From Aotearoamyces nothofagi (lineage: Eukaryota; Ascomycota; Leotiomycetes; Leotiales; Tympanidaceae): a stretch of 64,000 nt of DNA. The notes under the pieces were generated by a model. It was not told the origin of the DNA. It did no database searches and saw only the letters and a program-made list of their open reading frames with translations. Both the position numbers and the translations under genes were made by a program. The DNA is taken from assembly GCA_015345905.1 (NCBI GenBank), contig JADDTR010000019.1, positions 310,001 to 374,000 of the forward strand, given 5' to 3'. Below, in pieces: positions 22,605-34,536 of the stretch; the stretch's first letter is position 1; every line of letters begins with the position of its first letter.

Positions 22605-22790
22605 GTACCTGCACAGTAGCTGTACCTGCACAGTACCTGTAGCTGTACAGTAAGTAGCTGTAGCAGTAGCTGTAGCAGTAGCTGTACCTGTAGCTGTAAG
22701 TACCCGTACAGTAAGTTCCTGTAGCTGTAGCTGTAGCTGTAACTATACAGTAAAGTACCTGTACAGTAAAGTACCCGTAGCGGTCGCTGT
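22605..22790. repeat. Degenerate TGTAGC / TGTACAG array
   Basis: About 185 bp made of GTAGCTGTAGCAGTAGCTGT-type hexamers mixed with CTGTACAGTAAGT units. CTGTACAG is self-complementary, so many short hairpins are possible. Confidence 0.75.
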
Positions 22791-22815
22791 CGCCCGCAGC
22801 GCCCGCTAAACGTGC

Positions 22816-22844
22816 CACCGACTCACCGACTCACCGACTCACCG
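22816..22844. repeat. (CACCGACT)n octamer
   Basis: About three and a half copies of CACCGACT. Confidence 0.85.
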
Positions 22845-23005
22845 CCCGGCACTACGATCCCGTGTGCAGTCCTTAACCGTACTTACTGTAACTTATATCC
22901 TTTACTTCCCTAATGTACAGCACTGCATGTATTTTACTGCCTGTACAGTACTGTATATGTACTGTATGTACTTCCTTGCTGTACTGTACCGTATGCACTT
23001 CCTTT

Positions 23006-23070
23006 ACTGTACAGTACAGTACAGTACAGTACGGCACCGCACCGTCGCCCGTCGCCCGTCGCCGTCGCCG
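23006..23070. repeat. (ACAGT)n then (CGTCGCC)n
   Basis: Six ACAGT pentamers, then CGGCACCGCAC, then CGTCGCC heptamers. Confidence 0.8.
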
Positions 23071-23273
23071 TTCCCGCAGGGGCCAGCCAATCTACTTACC
23101 GCACCCCAGCACAGCCAGTACCAGCAAATCCGCCGGGGAGATCCTCTAGCACTGTTCCAAAGCGACGACACCCGCACGTCCCCCAGACCTCAATCGGCTC
23201 CCCCTGAATCTGAATCCACGATAAACTTTCTTTCCCACTTTGGTCCACGCTCCTCCTTCTCTATTTTCCCAGA

Positions 23274-23315
23274 CTCCCTCCTCCCTCCTCCCTTCTCCCT
23301 CCTCCCTCCTCCCTG
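23274..23315. repeat. (CTCCCTC)n polypyrimidine tract
   Basis: A 42-bp strand of only C and T (apart from one or two bases) about 210-250 bp upstream of the MSB1 ATG. Such tracts are common in fungal promoters and can form triplex DNA. Confidence 0.75.
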
Positions 23316-23526
23316 CCCAAGCCAATCGACGTCACGCTGCGCTGCTATCCCTCCTCGGCATCCCGAGACCCATCCATTCTGCACGTCCTCCCTCTGCCCT
23401 CTGCGACAGCCTTCCGTCTGCCCACCTGAGAAGGCCTGGCACCTGGGCTGTGGGTCGGGACGCTTGACAATGCGAACGCATCAATCCTGATTCTGCCAAC
23501 GCCAGAACGCGCTCAATCGCAACGCA

Positions 23527-26500
23527 ATGCCGAGCTTCTTCTCCAGACTGAAGGGCAAAGACGGCCCAACAAAGGCCCCCAAAGCCAAAAAGGGGACGGC
23601 CCAGCACGCAGCAGGCCAAGATCAGCCACCCAAGCCGCGATGGGAAGACGCCTGGACTCGTAAGACGGTCGAGCCCGAGGAGGTTCAGGAGCTGTTGAAA
23701 GGATGCACAGTCGAATTGAAATCAAAAGGTACGGGGAATCGCTATGCGCGCTCTGCGTTTTGGAATGCGCCTGGCTGGATCTGAATCTGAAAAAAATGCC
23801 GGTGGGACGCAAGCTGACGTTTCTCACTTATAGCATTGGATACGCCATTCCTCTTGCTCCCATTCCGACCGACGTCAGACCCCAGTGCAGCCCGAACATT
23901 TATACGAAACTTCTTTGACCGCGGACTGCAATTACATGGCGACTACCTCGCGCAAGAGCTACGGCTTACAGATCCTATGGTAAGATCGCAAGAGCGGATA
24001 CGGTAGAAGAAGTTGGCACTGATTTTGCTGTCAAGGTGCTCTGTAGCGTTGTGAAATGGTGCTGGAGTAGACTTGCCGGTGGTGTAGTATCATGGGAGGC
24101 ATATGAGCTTTTCCGGACAGGGGAGCATGGTGAATATCAGCAGAGTCGTGTGAAGACGTAATTTACTAACGCATTCATAGACTCCAATATGGCTAGAGAC
24201 TCGTTTCGGACTTTCATACCTCTCAGTGTGGATTCGGACGCGCGCACAAAGATCATCTTTGACTTCTTTGATCTTCTTGCCGCAATAGCTGCTCATGGGA
24301 AATCCAACGGCCTGGGAGGACGAAAATTATCGAGATTAGCAGGCTGGTGGGCGTTCGAGCACGTCGACGCTGGAAATGGATTTGATGGCGGCTATAAGGG
24401 ATGGTCAGCGTACGTCGAAGTCTCAGATGGGCCACTCTTCACTCCCCAAAACTGACTTTTATAATAGGGCCGCCGATGCTACATGCCACTTGTTCTTTGC
24501 ATACCTTCGATCGCTGTCTCCGGAATCAGTCAAGGGTGTAAACGGAATCTCGACGCTCCCAATCTCCCTACAAAAGCTCGTTCAAGAGACCGAGTATCCA
24601 CCCGAGCCGCCATCTATAACCCTGCTCAGTACAACCAAGGTCGTGATGATCGTGGACACAGTATCACCAACCCCTTTCGCGTTACTCCGCCGGGCAAATC
24701 ATTTCCAGTATAGAGACGAGGATCGAGCTTTGCAGGAGTTCTCGGATTACGAAGATCCTGTGCAGGCATTAACGGAGGAGTGTCGAAGGGTGCTCAAGTC
24801 GATTTCTTCAGCAAATCAATCACACGTCTCAAACTCCAAGCGATCTACTGGCCTTCGGGATGCTTCATGGTCAAGGTTTGAGGATATTGGATTCTCTGGT
24901 GACTTTGACGAAGCCGATGAGGAGGACGATAGCAGCTTTGCGAGAACAAAACAACCCCAAGGACTTCGCACAACTCCCAGATCTCAGAATATGAACATGG
25001 GAAGACCAACAACTCCTTCATGGGCAGATTTCCTTTCTGCTGGCTTTGTCGATGAGGCAAGGAATGGCCCAGCGCCCTTGCTACTGCCGCCTGACAAGAT
25101 CTTGCCACCCATCGAGACATCTCGAGGGCGCAGCTCCCAGTCTCATCGACCCAGGCTTGAATCTGAACGTGATCTAGAGCCAGGCGAACTCGCCAACATC
25201 ACAAAGCTTGACCTTGATGATGCCTTCTGGTGGGTCTGGATCAGCAGTTTGGCCGGCGAAGAGCCGCCAGAGCGAAAGGCGGCCTTTGGCAGATGTGCAC
25301 TGGTAGAGACGGTCATTTCAGGAGGCAAATGGCTCGTGATGGAAGAGATGGTAAAGGGAGCTGCACCCGAACCGGGCGAGGGAGCATATGTCGCGGAGAA
25401 GAAAAGCCGGTTTGGATGGACCAAGCGCAGCAAAGGATCTACTCGTCGAAGATCCATTGGCAGGGAGACTGAGAAGGATCGTTCGCTACAAGCGCCCTAC
25501 AAGACATCCCAGAGCGTCGGTGTGAGCAAGATAAGCATCGGATCCGACCAACATGCTCGGATCCAAGCTGCCGCGGCCCAGCTACAGCAAAAGCAGATGG
25601 AGCAGGAAGCTCTGCAGCAGCCAAGCTTCCGGCGAGGACGGAGTGACCAAGATATGATATTGCAAAAGACTAGTAGCGTCTTCACTCTGCAACCGGTCAT
25701 CATGAGCGAAGCTTCTCCTGCTATGAAGTGGGCTCACAAGTATGATAAGGATGCCATTAGGGATGCATATCTGGCGAACAATAGTACTGGACGTGGACTA
25801 GGCGAGGCGACTATGCAGGCGAATGGTCATGCACCCCATGAAGGAGCCAAACCAAATGGAAATTCGGACCTTCAGCATAATCCACCATCCAACGGCCGTC
25901 ATCTCCCCGCTATTCCTGCGTCAGGTAACCAGAGCGAGCTGGATATCAGACCGGCCGTGCCCGCCAAAACCCCAACACCTCCACCAGCACCACTGCCACC
26001 TAGCCCAGCCGTGGTAGAAGTCGAGCAGGAGAAACAACTCTCCGAGAAAACGACAGTAGTGGCATTACCCCGGGATTCTCACGCCGTAGAGCGAAAGCCT
26101 GTTGGTCGAAAGCCCGCCCCAGCCCCCCGCGCTGAGACACCAAGCTTTGAGCAGCCGTCAAAGGATCAGTATAGATCCCCTTCCGCCGAGCCGCCATTGG
26201 CGATTATCAATTCAGCAGGATCGACTCCAGAGAGTAAGGAAAAGCACAACAAGCTCCAGAAGAAGAACACTGGAGCTGGTGGATTCAGGAAGATATTTGG
26301 TCGAAGCAAGATCCGAGAATCAAAGCTGCCCGAAAACGCTGCCGCAGCCATCAATGGCAACCAACAGCAGAACCTACAGCCTGGAGGAGCAACACTTGGC
26401 CGACGCTTTTCTGGATTCCGGAAGAAGAGCCCTGACGGAACACCTACTGGTGCGTCATCTCCTGCGTTCGCACCGGCGTCATCTCCGATTGCCGAAAGTG

Positions 26501-27095
26501 ATATCACACCTATCCAATCCCCTCGTACTCCAGACACAAATGAACCGGCTATGCACGAGCGCTCATATAATCCATCACTGGGTGACGATATATCACGCGT
26601 CGACACGGTCGACGCACATGAGGCTCACCAGGCTTTCTCCAGCTTTGATCAAGGACCCCTTGAAAATGTACCCGCATTTGTACCCGATTCTCCAACAGGG
26701 TCACTGCAGAGTCAAGATGCTGCAATGCAACCGAACGCACCGAGCCACCATACCCCCACGGCAGATGAAGCCGAGGATCATGCTAACGAAGCATCGCCTG
26801 TTCAGGATCGATGGGCTCAGATCAGAAAGAATGCTGCGGAACGTGCTGCTCAAAGGCAGAGCGAGGAACAGTCTCGCGGAGGTCAGAGTGCTGCTACAGA
26901 TAACGATGGAGAGACGAGTGGAGAGGAGAGTAAGTGAATCATAAGACTTCCATTTCTGGGCATGATACTAACCAACATTCAGCCATCGAGAGTCGCGTGG
27001 CTCGGATCAAGGCAAGGGTTGCTGAATTGACGGGCAACATGGAAGCCGGTGGTACAAGTCCTCGTGTTGGTCGTAGCCCTGCACGCCAGCGGTAG
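23527..27095 (+). CDS. MSB1: Msb1/Mug8 family cell-polarity protein
   Basis: Six exons: 23527-23728, 23834-23979, 24036-24129, 24181-24403, 24468-26929, 26983-27095; 1079 aa. The conserved Msb1/Mug8 region spans about 40-460: KPRWEDAWTRKTVEPEEVQE, LDTPFLLLPFRPTSDPSAAR, MARDSFRTFIPLSVDSDART, FDFFDLLAAIAAHGKSNGLG, RLAGWWAFEHVDAGNGFDGG. In yeast, Msb1 acts with Cdc42 and Rho1/Bem4 at sites of polarized growth; the fold is related to RhoGAP domains. The remainder is disordered, Pro/Ser-rich, with a short conserved KNTGAGGFRKIFGRSKIRES segment near 745. The last exon adds a predicted helix (ESRVARIKARVAELTGNM) and ends in a basic tail. An in-frame stop just past the fifth exon would appear if the last intron were kept. 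Confidence 0.9.
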
Positions 27096-28381
27096 ACTCT
27101 TCATGGGAACTTCATATACTTGCTCTTTCTATTCCCCCACGTTTTTTTATATACCCTTCTTTCGATTCTCACCAGAGGAGAACGCTACTACCAGGCCTGG
27201 TACAACTACGCACACTCTACACAAAGCAGACGCCACATTTCTCAGCCGAGGCATCACAGTTCTCGCCCTAGACGGTCGGGTTCGCTCTCTCTCCCCTATT
27301 CTGTCAATCACGCAACACACAATCTCGTCGAACCTTGGCTTCTGTATCCATGCTCCTGTCTGCATGCGAGAGTTTTCTCTTTTCTTTTTTTGCTTTCGAT
27401 TCTGTGATACCAAATTGATTTTGCTAGCTAGCGAACTCCTCTTGTCTTCCGAAATACCATATGATGCAATTGCGTTCTGATCTTTTTGTTTGCCCTTTTT
27501 TTTTTTACCTCGGATTCTCTTCCTTCCCTCTGGTTCCGATTGGAGGTCGGGGATGGTCTTGGGGCTGTGAAAGCTTTGTCACGCTAGATCTGTGCAGATG
27601 ACTGTAGCTGCCTCGTAGTGCTGGGAGTGTTAATGTATAGAGAGGAGAGAAGGGGGGAGGGGGAGGGAGAGATGGTGCAAGTACAGTACAATACAAGGCA
27701 ATAAATAAAAGTGCAGACAGTATCTCGATATCGATATGTGGGCATCAGTTCGGTGTCATTGCTTCGTAGAGGTTTAAATGCATATACTGTTCTTATCTAC
27801 TCTTTGTCCTTGGGGGCCATGCATGATCTGTTGCGCAATTATGAGAGTACCAGTGGCAATGTTGCGTCCCAACCTCTATCGAGGAACGGCCCATGCTTCG
27901 ACGGAGGAGTATTCAGAGCCAAGGACAGAGAAGAGCAATCACGCCACATGTTATGCGTGCAAGAAATAGTGCATTCATTGCTTTTGAATTCGTAAATTCA
28001 TGCTATCAAGTCCCAGAAACCATTGTCTTCTCACTTGATAGATAGCGAGACGAGCCATTCTTCCAGAGAGCAGCTCAGTTTTGTAGAACGCCATTTTCCC
28101 ATCCTAATGACGCGTTGATGCTGTCTATTTACGCGTCTATTTACACGCCGCAAGAACGCCTGGTATAGCGGTCCTAGTTACTACATCATGAACAAAGAGA
28201 GACAGTTTAGCTCAGCGCCTTTTTAATTTTCTTCTGCCAATGTGTATCAAGAGCTATGAGAGGGTCATGTGAGGTGATTGGGTGAAGGAAGGGTGAGAGA
28301 TGGGACGATGAACGGTTCATAGAAGGAGGTATGAGGTGATTGTAGCGTTCGAGTAGGTGGTTGATAGAAGTGACTCGATGA
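27096..28381. other. Convergent spacer MSB1 / TAF1
   Basis: Nearly 1.3 kb between two 3' ends. A long frame continues past the MSB1 stop in another phase but shows no domain. Holds two ACGCGT sites at 28109 and 28131. No gene supported. Confidence 0.5.
28109..28136. promoter_or_regulatory. Two ACGCGT sites in a convergent spacer
   Basis: ACGCGT at 28109-28114 and 28131-28136, 22 bp apart. They sit between two gene 3' ends, so a promoter role is doubtful unless an unannotated transcript starts here. Confidence 0.25.
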
Positions 28382-31300
28382 TTAAGATCCAAAGGACGGA
28401 GCGGCGATCGCACCAAATCCATGATCTGGGCCACTATCCTCAGGTTTCATCGTACCATTAAGCATAGGGCAAAGCCTGGAAAGTTAGGGAAGAATTGTTA
28501 GCATAGTTCTTTGCATTGACAACTTTAAAGAGATCGAGAGAATTCTCGTGGGGTAAAAGCTGAGAGAAAATCAATAACGGTAGTTTGGCACAGTACTTCT
28601 TGTTCGTCTTGATATGTCCGGCTTGGCCACAGTTTGCACATTTGCGTGTTGTGCCTGTAGGTTTCTCCACGGCGGCAGGAGTCGCACTTGGAGAGCCGAC
28701 ATCTCGGTCTGCGGATGCACGGAAGATACCCTTTTGCTTCTCCCGTGCGTGACGCCGTTCCTTGTTACGTTCAAGCCGCGCGAGTTCTTTCTTGATGCTG
28801 TCTATAGTCAGTTTTGGCAGTAGCGCAAATGTAGCACAAAACATACCGAGCAGCTTCCTTCTTGTCCCAATCAGGATCTCCTGTTGGCCTAGCCTCATAT
28901 ACACTATTGATGTCAGCAATAATCTATAAAGCATTAGTTACTAAGCAGTACTTACTTCTGGCCATCGGCATCAATGGCATGCCTGCGTTTCATGTATTCT
29001 CTCCAGACACGATGATCCCGAACTATCTCTGTGACTTCTTCAAGCTGACCATACTTATTCTTTATCTGCCGTACAATCTTGTGCGCTGGTCCTCGTCGAC
29101 TAGAAGTACTAAACCTACTGATTTGACTAGCGGAGTCATCAAAGTTTGCAGGTGTTGGTGCCGAGTGCGGTATTGGGGTCACACCGTAAGAGTCCTCCAT
29201 TTCAGAAGGTTGCTCATGTTCAAGATCGTTCTCCGGTCGCTCTGTTGTATCAGAAAGGTTGACCTTCTGCTTTTCCCAAATATCACGGATAGCCTTTGTG
29301 TAGATTTCGTTTTGCTTATCGACGTTGTATTTGTGGCCACCATTTGCCTTGCGCTCACGGGCAATGGCATCTTCCGAAGTGGCCATAGGGCCCTGGATAG
29401 TGTCAAGGTAGCCCCCTTTCATGGACGTCTTGATAAAACTGAAGGCCAGTCCACATCCAGATGGGTCGCCCTCGCCATGTAGTTGCAGCATGGCTTTACC
29501 AGCAGCAGCATCCAGAAAATTCTTGCTGGTTTTCCAGGGTGCTAGGCGCTGCTCCAGGCTGTCACCTTCTTCTTGTTCTTCGTCTGAGCCTTCTCCTTGA
29601 TCGACCTTGCCATATCCAGCATCTTCAAGATGGCGTTGGCCAACCTGCATAGCATCAATTGTACAGACGTCCTCAGGTTTGACCCAAGCGCGCACGGTTG
29701 TTTCGTCTGGTATAACATCGCCAGGTTTTACTCGCCAGACCTTCTCATCCTTGTGATATTTGATGAATTCCTTCAGCTTCTGCCTGTTTTGCATGTCGCT
29801 CGAATCAGCGATATGTGATGTTATTTCATCGATCTTCACAGTATTATTTGGACTGTGACGAATTTTTCTGAACGCAATCATCTTCATCCGACTCTTGGCA
29901 GCATTAGTTACTTTCCTCGAGTTCGGCCCTGGAATCTCGACCGAAGGGAGTTGCTGTCCAACCACATAAACATGGTCAATATTCCGTATGTGCCATGCTG
30001 AACCGTGGATACCTGTAGTGTTGCGAATTACCAAGAAGTCTGTGTTTTTAGGATCTTGTTTAAAGACTGGCGCACGGTACATAGCATTGTGGAGCGTTGG
30101 TACTGTCTCGCCTGGATCTACACTACCGAATTGGGCAAAAGGGGACCTGTCTTCTGGCATAAGAACGCTGGTCTCACCAACTTCATTCTTCGGGCGCGAG
30201 GCATCATCCGCGTCTTTACGTCTGTAGTAGTTGATGATGCGGTTGCCCATACCAAAATTTGAGAGGACAGTGGGGTGTTCTTCGGAATATTCCAGGAGCA
30301 TAGCGTTCGAGTTGTCAGCAAGTGTCAGATCTTTCGACTCCTTGAAAATTTCTTGAGTCGAGAGACCTTTCATATGCTTTCTCTTCCGCTGTGCTGGTTT
30401 CGAGAAGAATATGACGTGGTTGAGGAATTTGTTGAACTTTAAAGATGGTCTATGGTACGAACGAGCCTCTCGAGTATAAAGTTTGACTCGGTAGTAAGGC
30501 CACTGTAGCTTGAGAGCTGGCATGCTGTGCTCGACGGAAATGTTGCCAATGAGTGCTCGGACCTTGTTCTGATGGTTCTCCTTCAAAGCATCATACGCTT
30601 CATCATTGGATATGTTGAATCGTTGGCTCAAACTCTTAGAGATGCTGCCACTTCCTCCACGCTTGAAATTACCACCCAAACGGAGACGCTTTGCAGCAGG
30701 ATTAACCTGATGCACATCTACTAGAAGATGCGGATCATTCAGATCAAGCACAACACGTTTTGCGACGCGAGACGTTACTCGTTCAAAGTCGTCGAAAGAA
30801 GGTACTGCAAAAGATGGAGCATTGAGAATATCTGGCTCTCCATGAGTGATCTTCTGTCTCTTTGCAGGATGAACCCCGAACTCTCGAAACCAGGCGGCAT
30901 CCTCATCATCAACAAGCATAGGATCATCAGCGGCGTCGTCGACAACTTCAACGTCAGGCAAGCTTGGATTGATCTTGGATTCCCAGTCATCACAGACCAG
31001 CTGAAGATCGGTCCATGTAATGCCACCGATCTCTTCATCCGATGGAGGTGTATCCCAGTCAAAGTCTTCTTCGCTACTGCCTTCATTAGAAGATTCCTCG
31101 ATTACGGCTATTAAGCCCTTCGCTTCCGCCTCCGTTATACGCTGGCGCTTATTCGAGGTGGCTGCACCTGCAACCCGGAAAGACTTCTCTTGATCTAGTG
31201 CTATATCGAGACTGACTTTCGTAGGATTCACTGTTTTTGGAGTTTTGAGCGGTTGCTTAGGGATATAGTGGGCTTTTTTAGGTGGAAGAAGCTCCGTCCA

Positions 31301-31885
31301 GTTGATAGTGACCCCTTTTTTAAATGTCGGCCACGTTTGCTGCAGTAAATCTTCAGCAGACTCAGCAGGTGCAGGTATCGAAAGGTCTTGATTAGCCTCC
31401 GCGGATAGCTTTGGATCAGGATCAAAGTTGATATCTCGAAAATTCGCTATCGTATCAAGAGAGGGTAATGTGAGCCGGTTACCGATGATCTGAGATGATT
31501 GTAAATCACCCGGTTGCTGAATCTGAATATCATCATGCCCTTCTATCTCATCGAAAGGTGAGGATTCGCGACCTTCACCAAAAAGGTCATCTGTGTCGTG
31601 ACTCGTTCCTCCATCATCTGTAAGCCCAGGTGCCTCTGCTCCCAATCCTCCAGTCGCCTCTTCTTCATCTGGGAGATCGTCATCGCTGATATCCTCAAAA
31701 TCTTCCGCATCGTCAGCCTTCTCGCCCAGGTCGAGAGGTCGGTCTAGGTTGAGAAGACCAGCGTCTGTTCCGCTCTGCGCACTATTGTCTAGTAGGTTTT
31801 GTAGTGCAGACCTATCCTGATCCTCAACTTGCTTCCAGTCCTCTTCACCTAGAGATGCAAAGTCCTGCGACGGTGAGCCGGCCAT
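28382..31885 (-). CDS. TAF1: TFIID subunit 1 (Taf1), bromodomain-less
   Basis: Four exons: 31885-28956, 28903-28847, 28797-28597, 28475-28382; 1093 aa. Taf1 is the TFIID scaffold that contacts TBP, Taf7 and promoter DNA. The N-terminus is acidic (DDAEDFEDISDDDLPDEEEA). The DUF3591 core spans about 410-860, with YYRVKLYTREARSYHRPSLK, TGIHGSAWHIRNIDHVYVVG and GLAFSFIKTSMKGGYLDTIQ. The third exon carries IKKELARLERNKERRHAREK, and a CCHC zinc knuckle (RKCANCGQAGHIKTNKKLC) is completed by the last exon, ending APSFGS. Fungal Taf1 lacks the metazoan double bromodomain, as here. The third acceptor was placed at gacag|CATC because the nearer tatag|ACAG breaks the frame. Confidence 0.93.
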
Positions 31886-32565
31886 CCTTAACTTATACCT
31901 TACTTAGGACCGATCAGCCCGGTCGCGCGTCGCTATGAAACTGTAATCATCAGTGAACGAGGAATGTCACTAAAGTACTATTTGAATAATGAGTATCATG
32001 AGCAGGTTCAGCACTGGCTCGTGTGCGCTGAGAGTCATGGGTTTCAAGATTGTTTCCTGCATAAGGTGGGGGAAATGTGATGTAGTTGTAAAGTTGCGAA
32101 TCGCCCATAGGACCTGACCCCTGTAAGCGCAATCGCGAACTCGAAGTGACATTGAAGTCACGTGATACATCCGACAATCGAGAATCGAGTGCCAGTTTAA
32201 TCCAAAGACTTTTTTGGGGGTGGGGAGTGGGGGAGATCCAGTTCAATACATAATTAGTAGCTCTTAAAGTACCTGCAGAAATCATTATTCAGGGATAAGT
32301 CGGCTGCCATGTTGAAGTTACAGTGTGGAATCGTTCAGCGTCATCTATAAACCACTTTCACCTAGTCACATGAGTTTTTAATCAGACTCATCTAGTACAT
32401 GTCATCCCCGATAATAAAGCATAGTAAAACAATGATAGTTCCTTACACATTTATGAGTCGCTAAGTCCAGCAAGAACTAAAGTACAAAACCCAATTTATG
32501 AAGCGTGGAGACAACGGATATGTGAATATTCTCAAGCACATGGCAAAGCATCCTCCATACCAAGC
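31886..32565. other. TAF1 promoter / STI1 3' region
   Basis: Both flanking genes are on the minus strand. A T6G5-type homopolymer stretch lies near 32210-32230. No gene seen. Confidence 0.5.
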
Positions 32566-34536
32566 TCATCGGCCTACTCTGATAACACCGGCAGCCATCA
32601 ACTTTTGAATTTTTGACTTGATACCTGGGTTCTTCATGTGCTCCTGTAGTGCTGCTGGGTCACCTTGTGCCTGCTGTAGGATACTGTTCATGACTGGATC
32701 TTGCATAATGCTGAGAATCTATAATAGTGTTAGTAGACAGACGCATTAATCATTTAGGCTACGTGGCTTACCTCAGGGTCTCTCTGAATTCTCTCCTTGG
32801 TCTGTTCCTCGGTCTCATTCTCGCGGGAGGAGTACATGGCTTGAAGTGCCTTCTGTTGTTGCTGCTCGATCTCGCGAGCATTCGCCTTTGACACATCCAC
32901 TTCGGAGGCTTCGGTGCATACGTCTAAGCACTTGTTGTAATCTCGCATACCGAAGTATGCCTGGGCTTTGCGGAGGTATGCCCTGATGAATTTTGAATCC
33001 TTCTTGATAGCTAAGTCGCAGTCATCGACGGCACTTGGAAACTCTAGAAGCTTTATGAACGCGGCGGCACGATTGCTGTAACCTCTTGGGTCATCTGGTG
33101 CACGCTTAATCATCTCGCTGTATGCTTCAACAGCTCCTGGCCAGTCTGATTCCTTAAACTTAGCATTACCTAGTTCTCGGGCTTCCTCGGCCTTCTCTGG
33201 ATCTATATATGCGTTTCTTGCAGTATCAATCTTTTTTTTTTCTGCCGCTCTGAGCTTGTTGACAGTCTCCGGAGTACGGTGCTCAGTTAAAGACTTCTGG
33301 TAATTCTCGATAGCCTTAGTCAGGTCTCCCAGCTTCTCGTATGATGAAGCGATTCGAGCATAAGACTTTGCGATCATCTTGAAATCGGCGTAGACTTCTC
33401 GTCCGTGCTCTACAGCCTGTGTACACGCCTCAATTGCGCCTTCAAAATCACCCTTTTCGTATTTGGCAGCACCAAGATTGTTCAAATAGGTGATGTCCTT
33501 ATGCAATTCCCATGCCTTGCTATAATGTGCAATAGCTTCATCAAAGTTGCGCTTCTTGTAGTTCTCGGTACCCAGCTTCTTCTCTGCTTCAGCCTCTTCC
33601 TTTGCCTTTTTCGCTGCAATTGCTTCCTCGTCTACTGGATCTGGTTCTGGTTCAGGGGAGGGTTCTTTCTTCGGCTGCTGCGTGCTGGAACTTGAAGGTC
33701 GCGCGTCTGGCATTGGAACGTCCTCTTCTGCCTCCTTGGAAGATGAGGGGCCGTCCGCACCGCCCCCCATTGACATGTCCATATCTACACCCATCAAGAC
33801 CCCAAGCACTTGAATCATTCTAGGATCGGAGAAAAGATCCTGTGACATGGTGGGATTTTGTCGAATTTGATTGAGCTTGAACATAAATGCCGGGTCAGCA
33901 AGAAAGCTGCTAGTCTTAGGATTTGCGGCAAGCTTTTGGACAAGTTGTGGATCATTGAACATGTTACCAAGGCCACCAGTTGGATCCCCAGTGACGCCGT
34001 CTAGAGAAACATTTTGTGAGCAATAAAGTCAATAAAATAATATAGATGAATTCATTACTCACCAGCTTTGGCTTCAGCACTAATAGCACGATTAACAGCA
34101 TCGAGACCGGACTTATTAGCTGCGTTACTTGGATCTAGCTCAAGACCCTGTTCATAGGCATCATGTGCACCTACAAGGTCCCCTAGACCATGTAAAGCAG
34201 CACCTTTTCGGCCCCATCCTTTTGCCCAATCTGGCTTGATTTCTGTAACCTTGTTTGCATCATCGAGCGCAGCCTGGAATTCTTTCTTTGAGGCATATGC
34301 GGCCGATCTATTCGAGTAGAGGATATGGTTTGTAGGCTCGATCGCGATAGCTTGTGTAAACTTATCGCTGTGACAGAGTTAGCAATTGCATGAGGGTTTG
34401 CTATGAGTATACTGGGAATATAGGGCAGTGTCATGGACCGCTAGGCATGTAAAGAAATCTCGAGTACTTACACAGCCTCGTCGAAATTCTTTGCAGCAAT
34501 AGCTGCGTTACCTGCGGCCTTCAATGCGTCGGCCAT
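32566..34536 (-). CDS. STI1: Hsp70/Hsp90 organizing co-chaperone Sti1 (HOP)
   Basis: Four exons: 34536-34472, 34367-34063, 34000-32772, 32718-32566; 583 aa. Domain order is TPR1 (about 2-115, KAAGNAAIAAKNFDEAVDKF), DP1 (about 130-185, NMFNDPQLVQKLAANPKTSS), an acidic/Pro linker, TPR2A (about 260-380, AEKKLGTENYKKRNFDEAIA), TPR2B (about 395-510, ELGNAKFKESDWPGAVEAYS) and DP2 (about 530-583, ILSIMQDPVMNSILQQAQGD). It links Hsp70 to Hsp90 during client transfer; cytosolic. The final exon supplies most of DP2 and ends GVIRVGR. A heat-shock-element-like site lies about 130 bp upstream. Confidence 0.96.

Larger units (their letters stand above)
20862..23526. other. Satellite-rich intergenic island, 2.7 kb
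   Basis: No coding frame with a domain. At least a dozen different simple repeats are packed here and listed below. The final 250 bp are pyrimidine-rich and would be the MSB1 promoter and leader. Confidence 0.7.

Noticed and set aside
22864-23490. 208-codon frame with Tyr/Cys-rich start
   Set aside because: Composition simply reflects GTAC and CTCC repeats; no domain.
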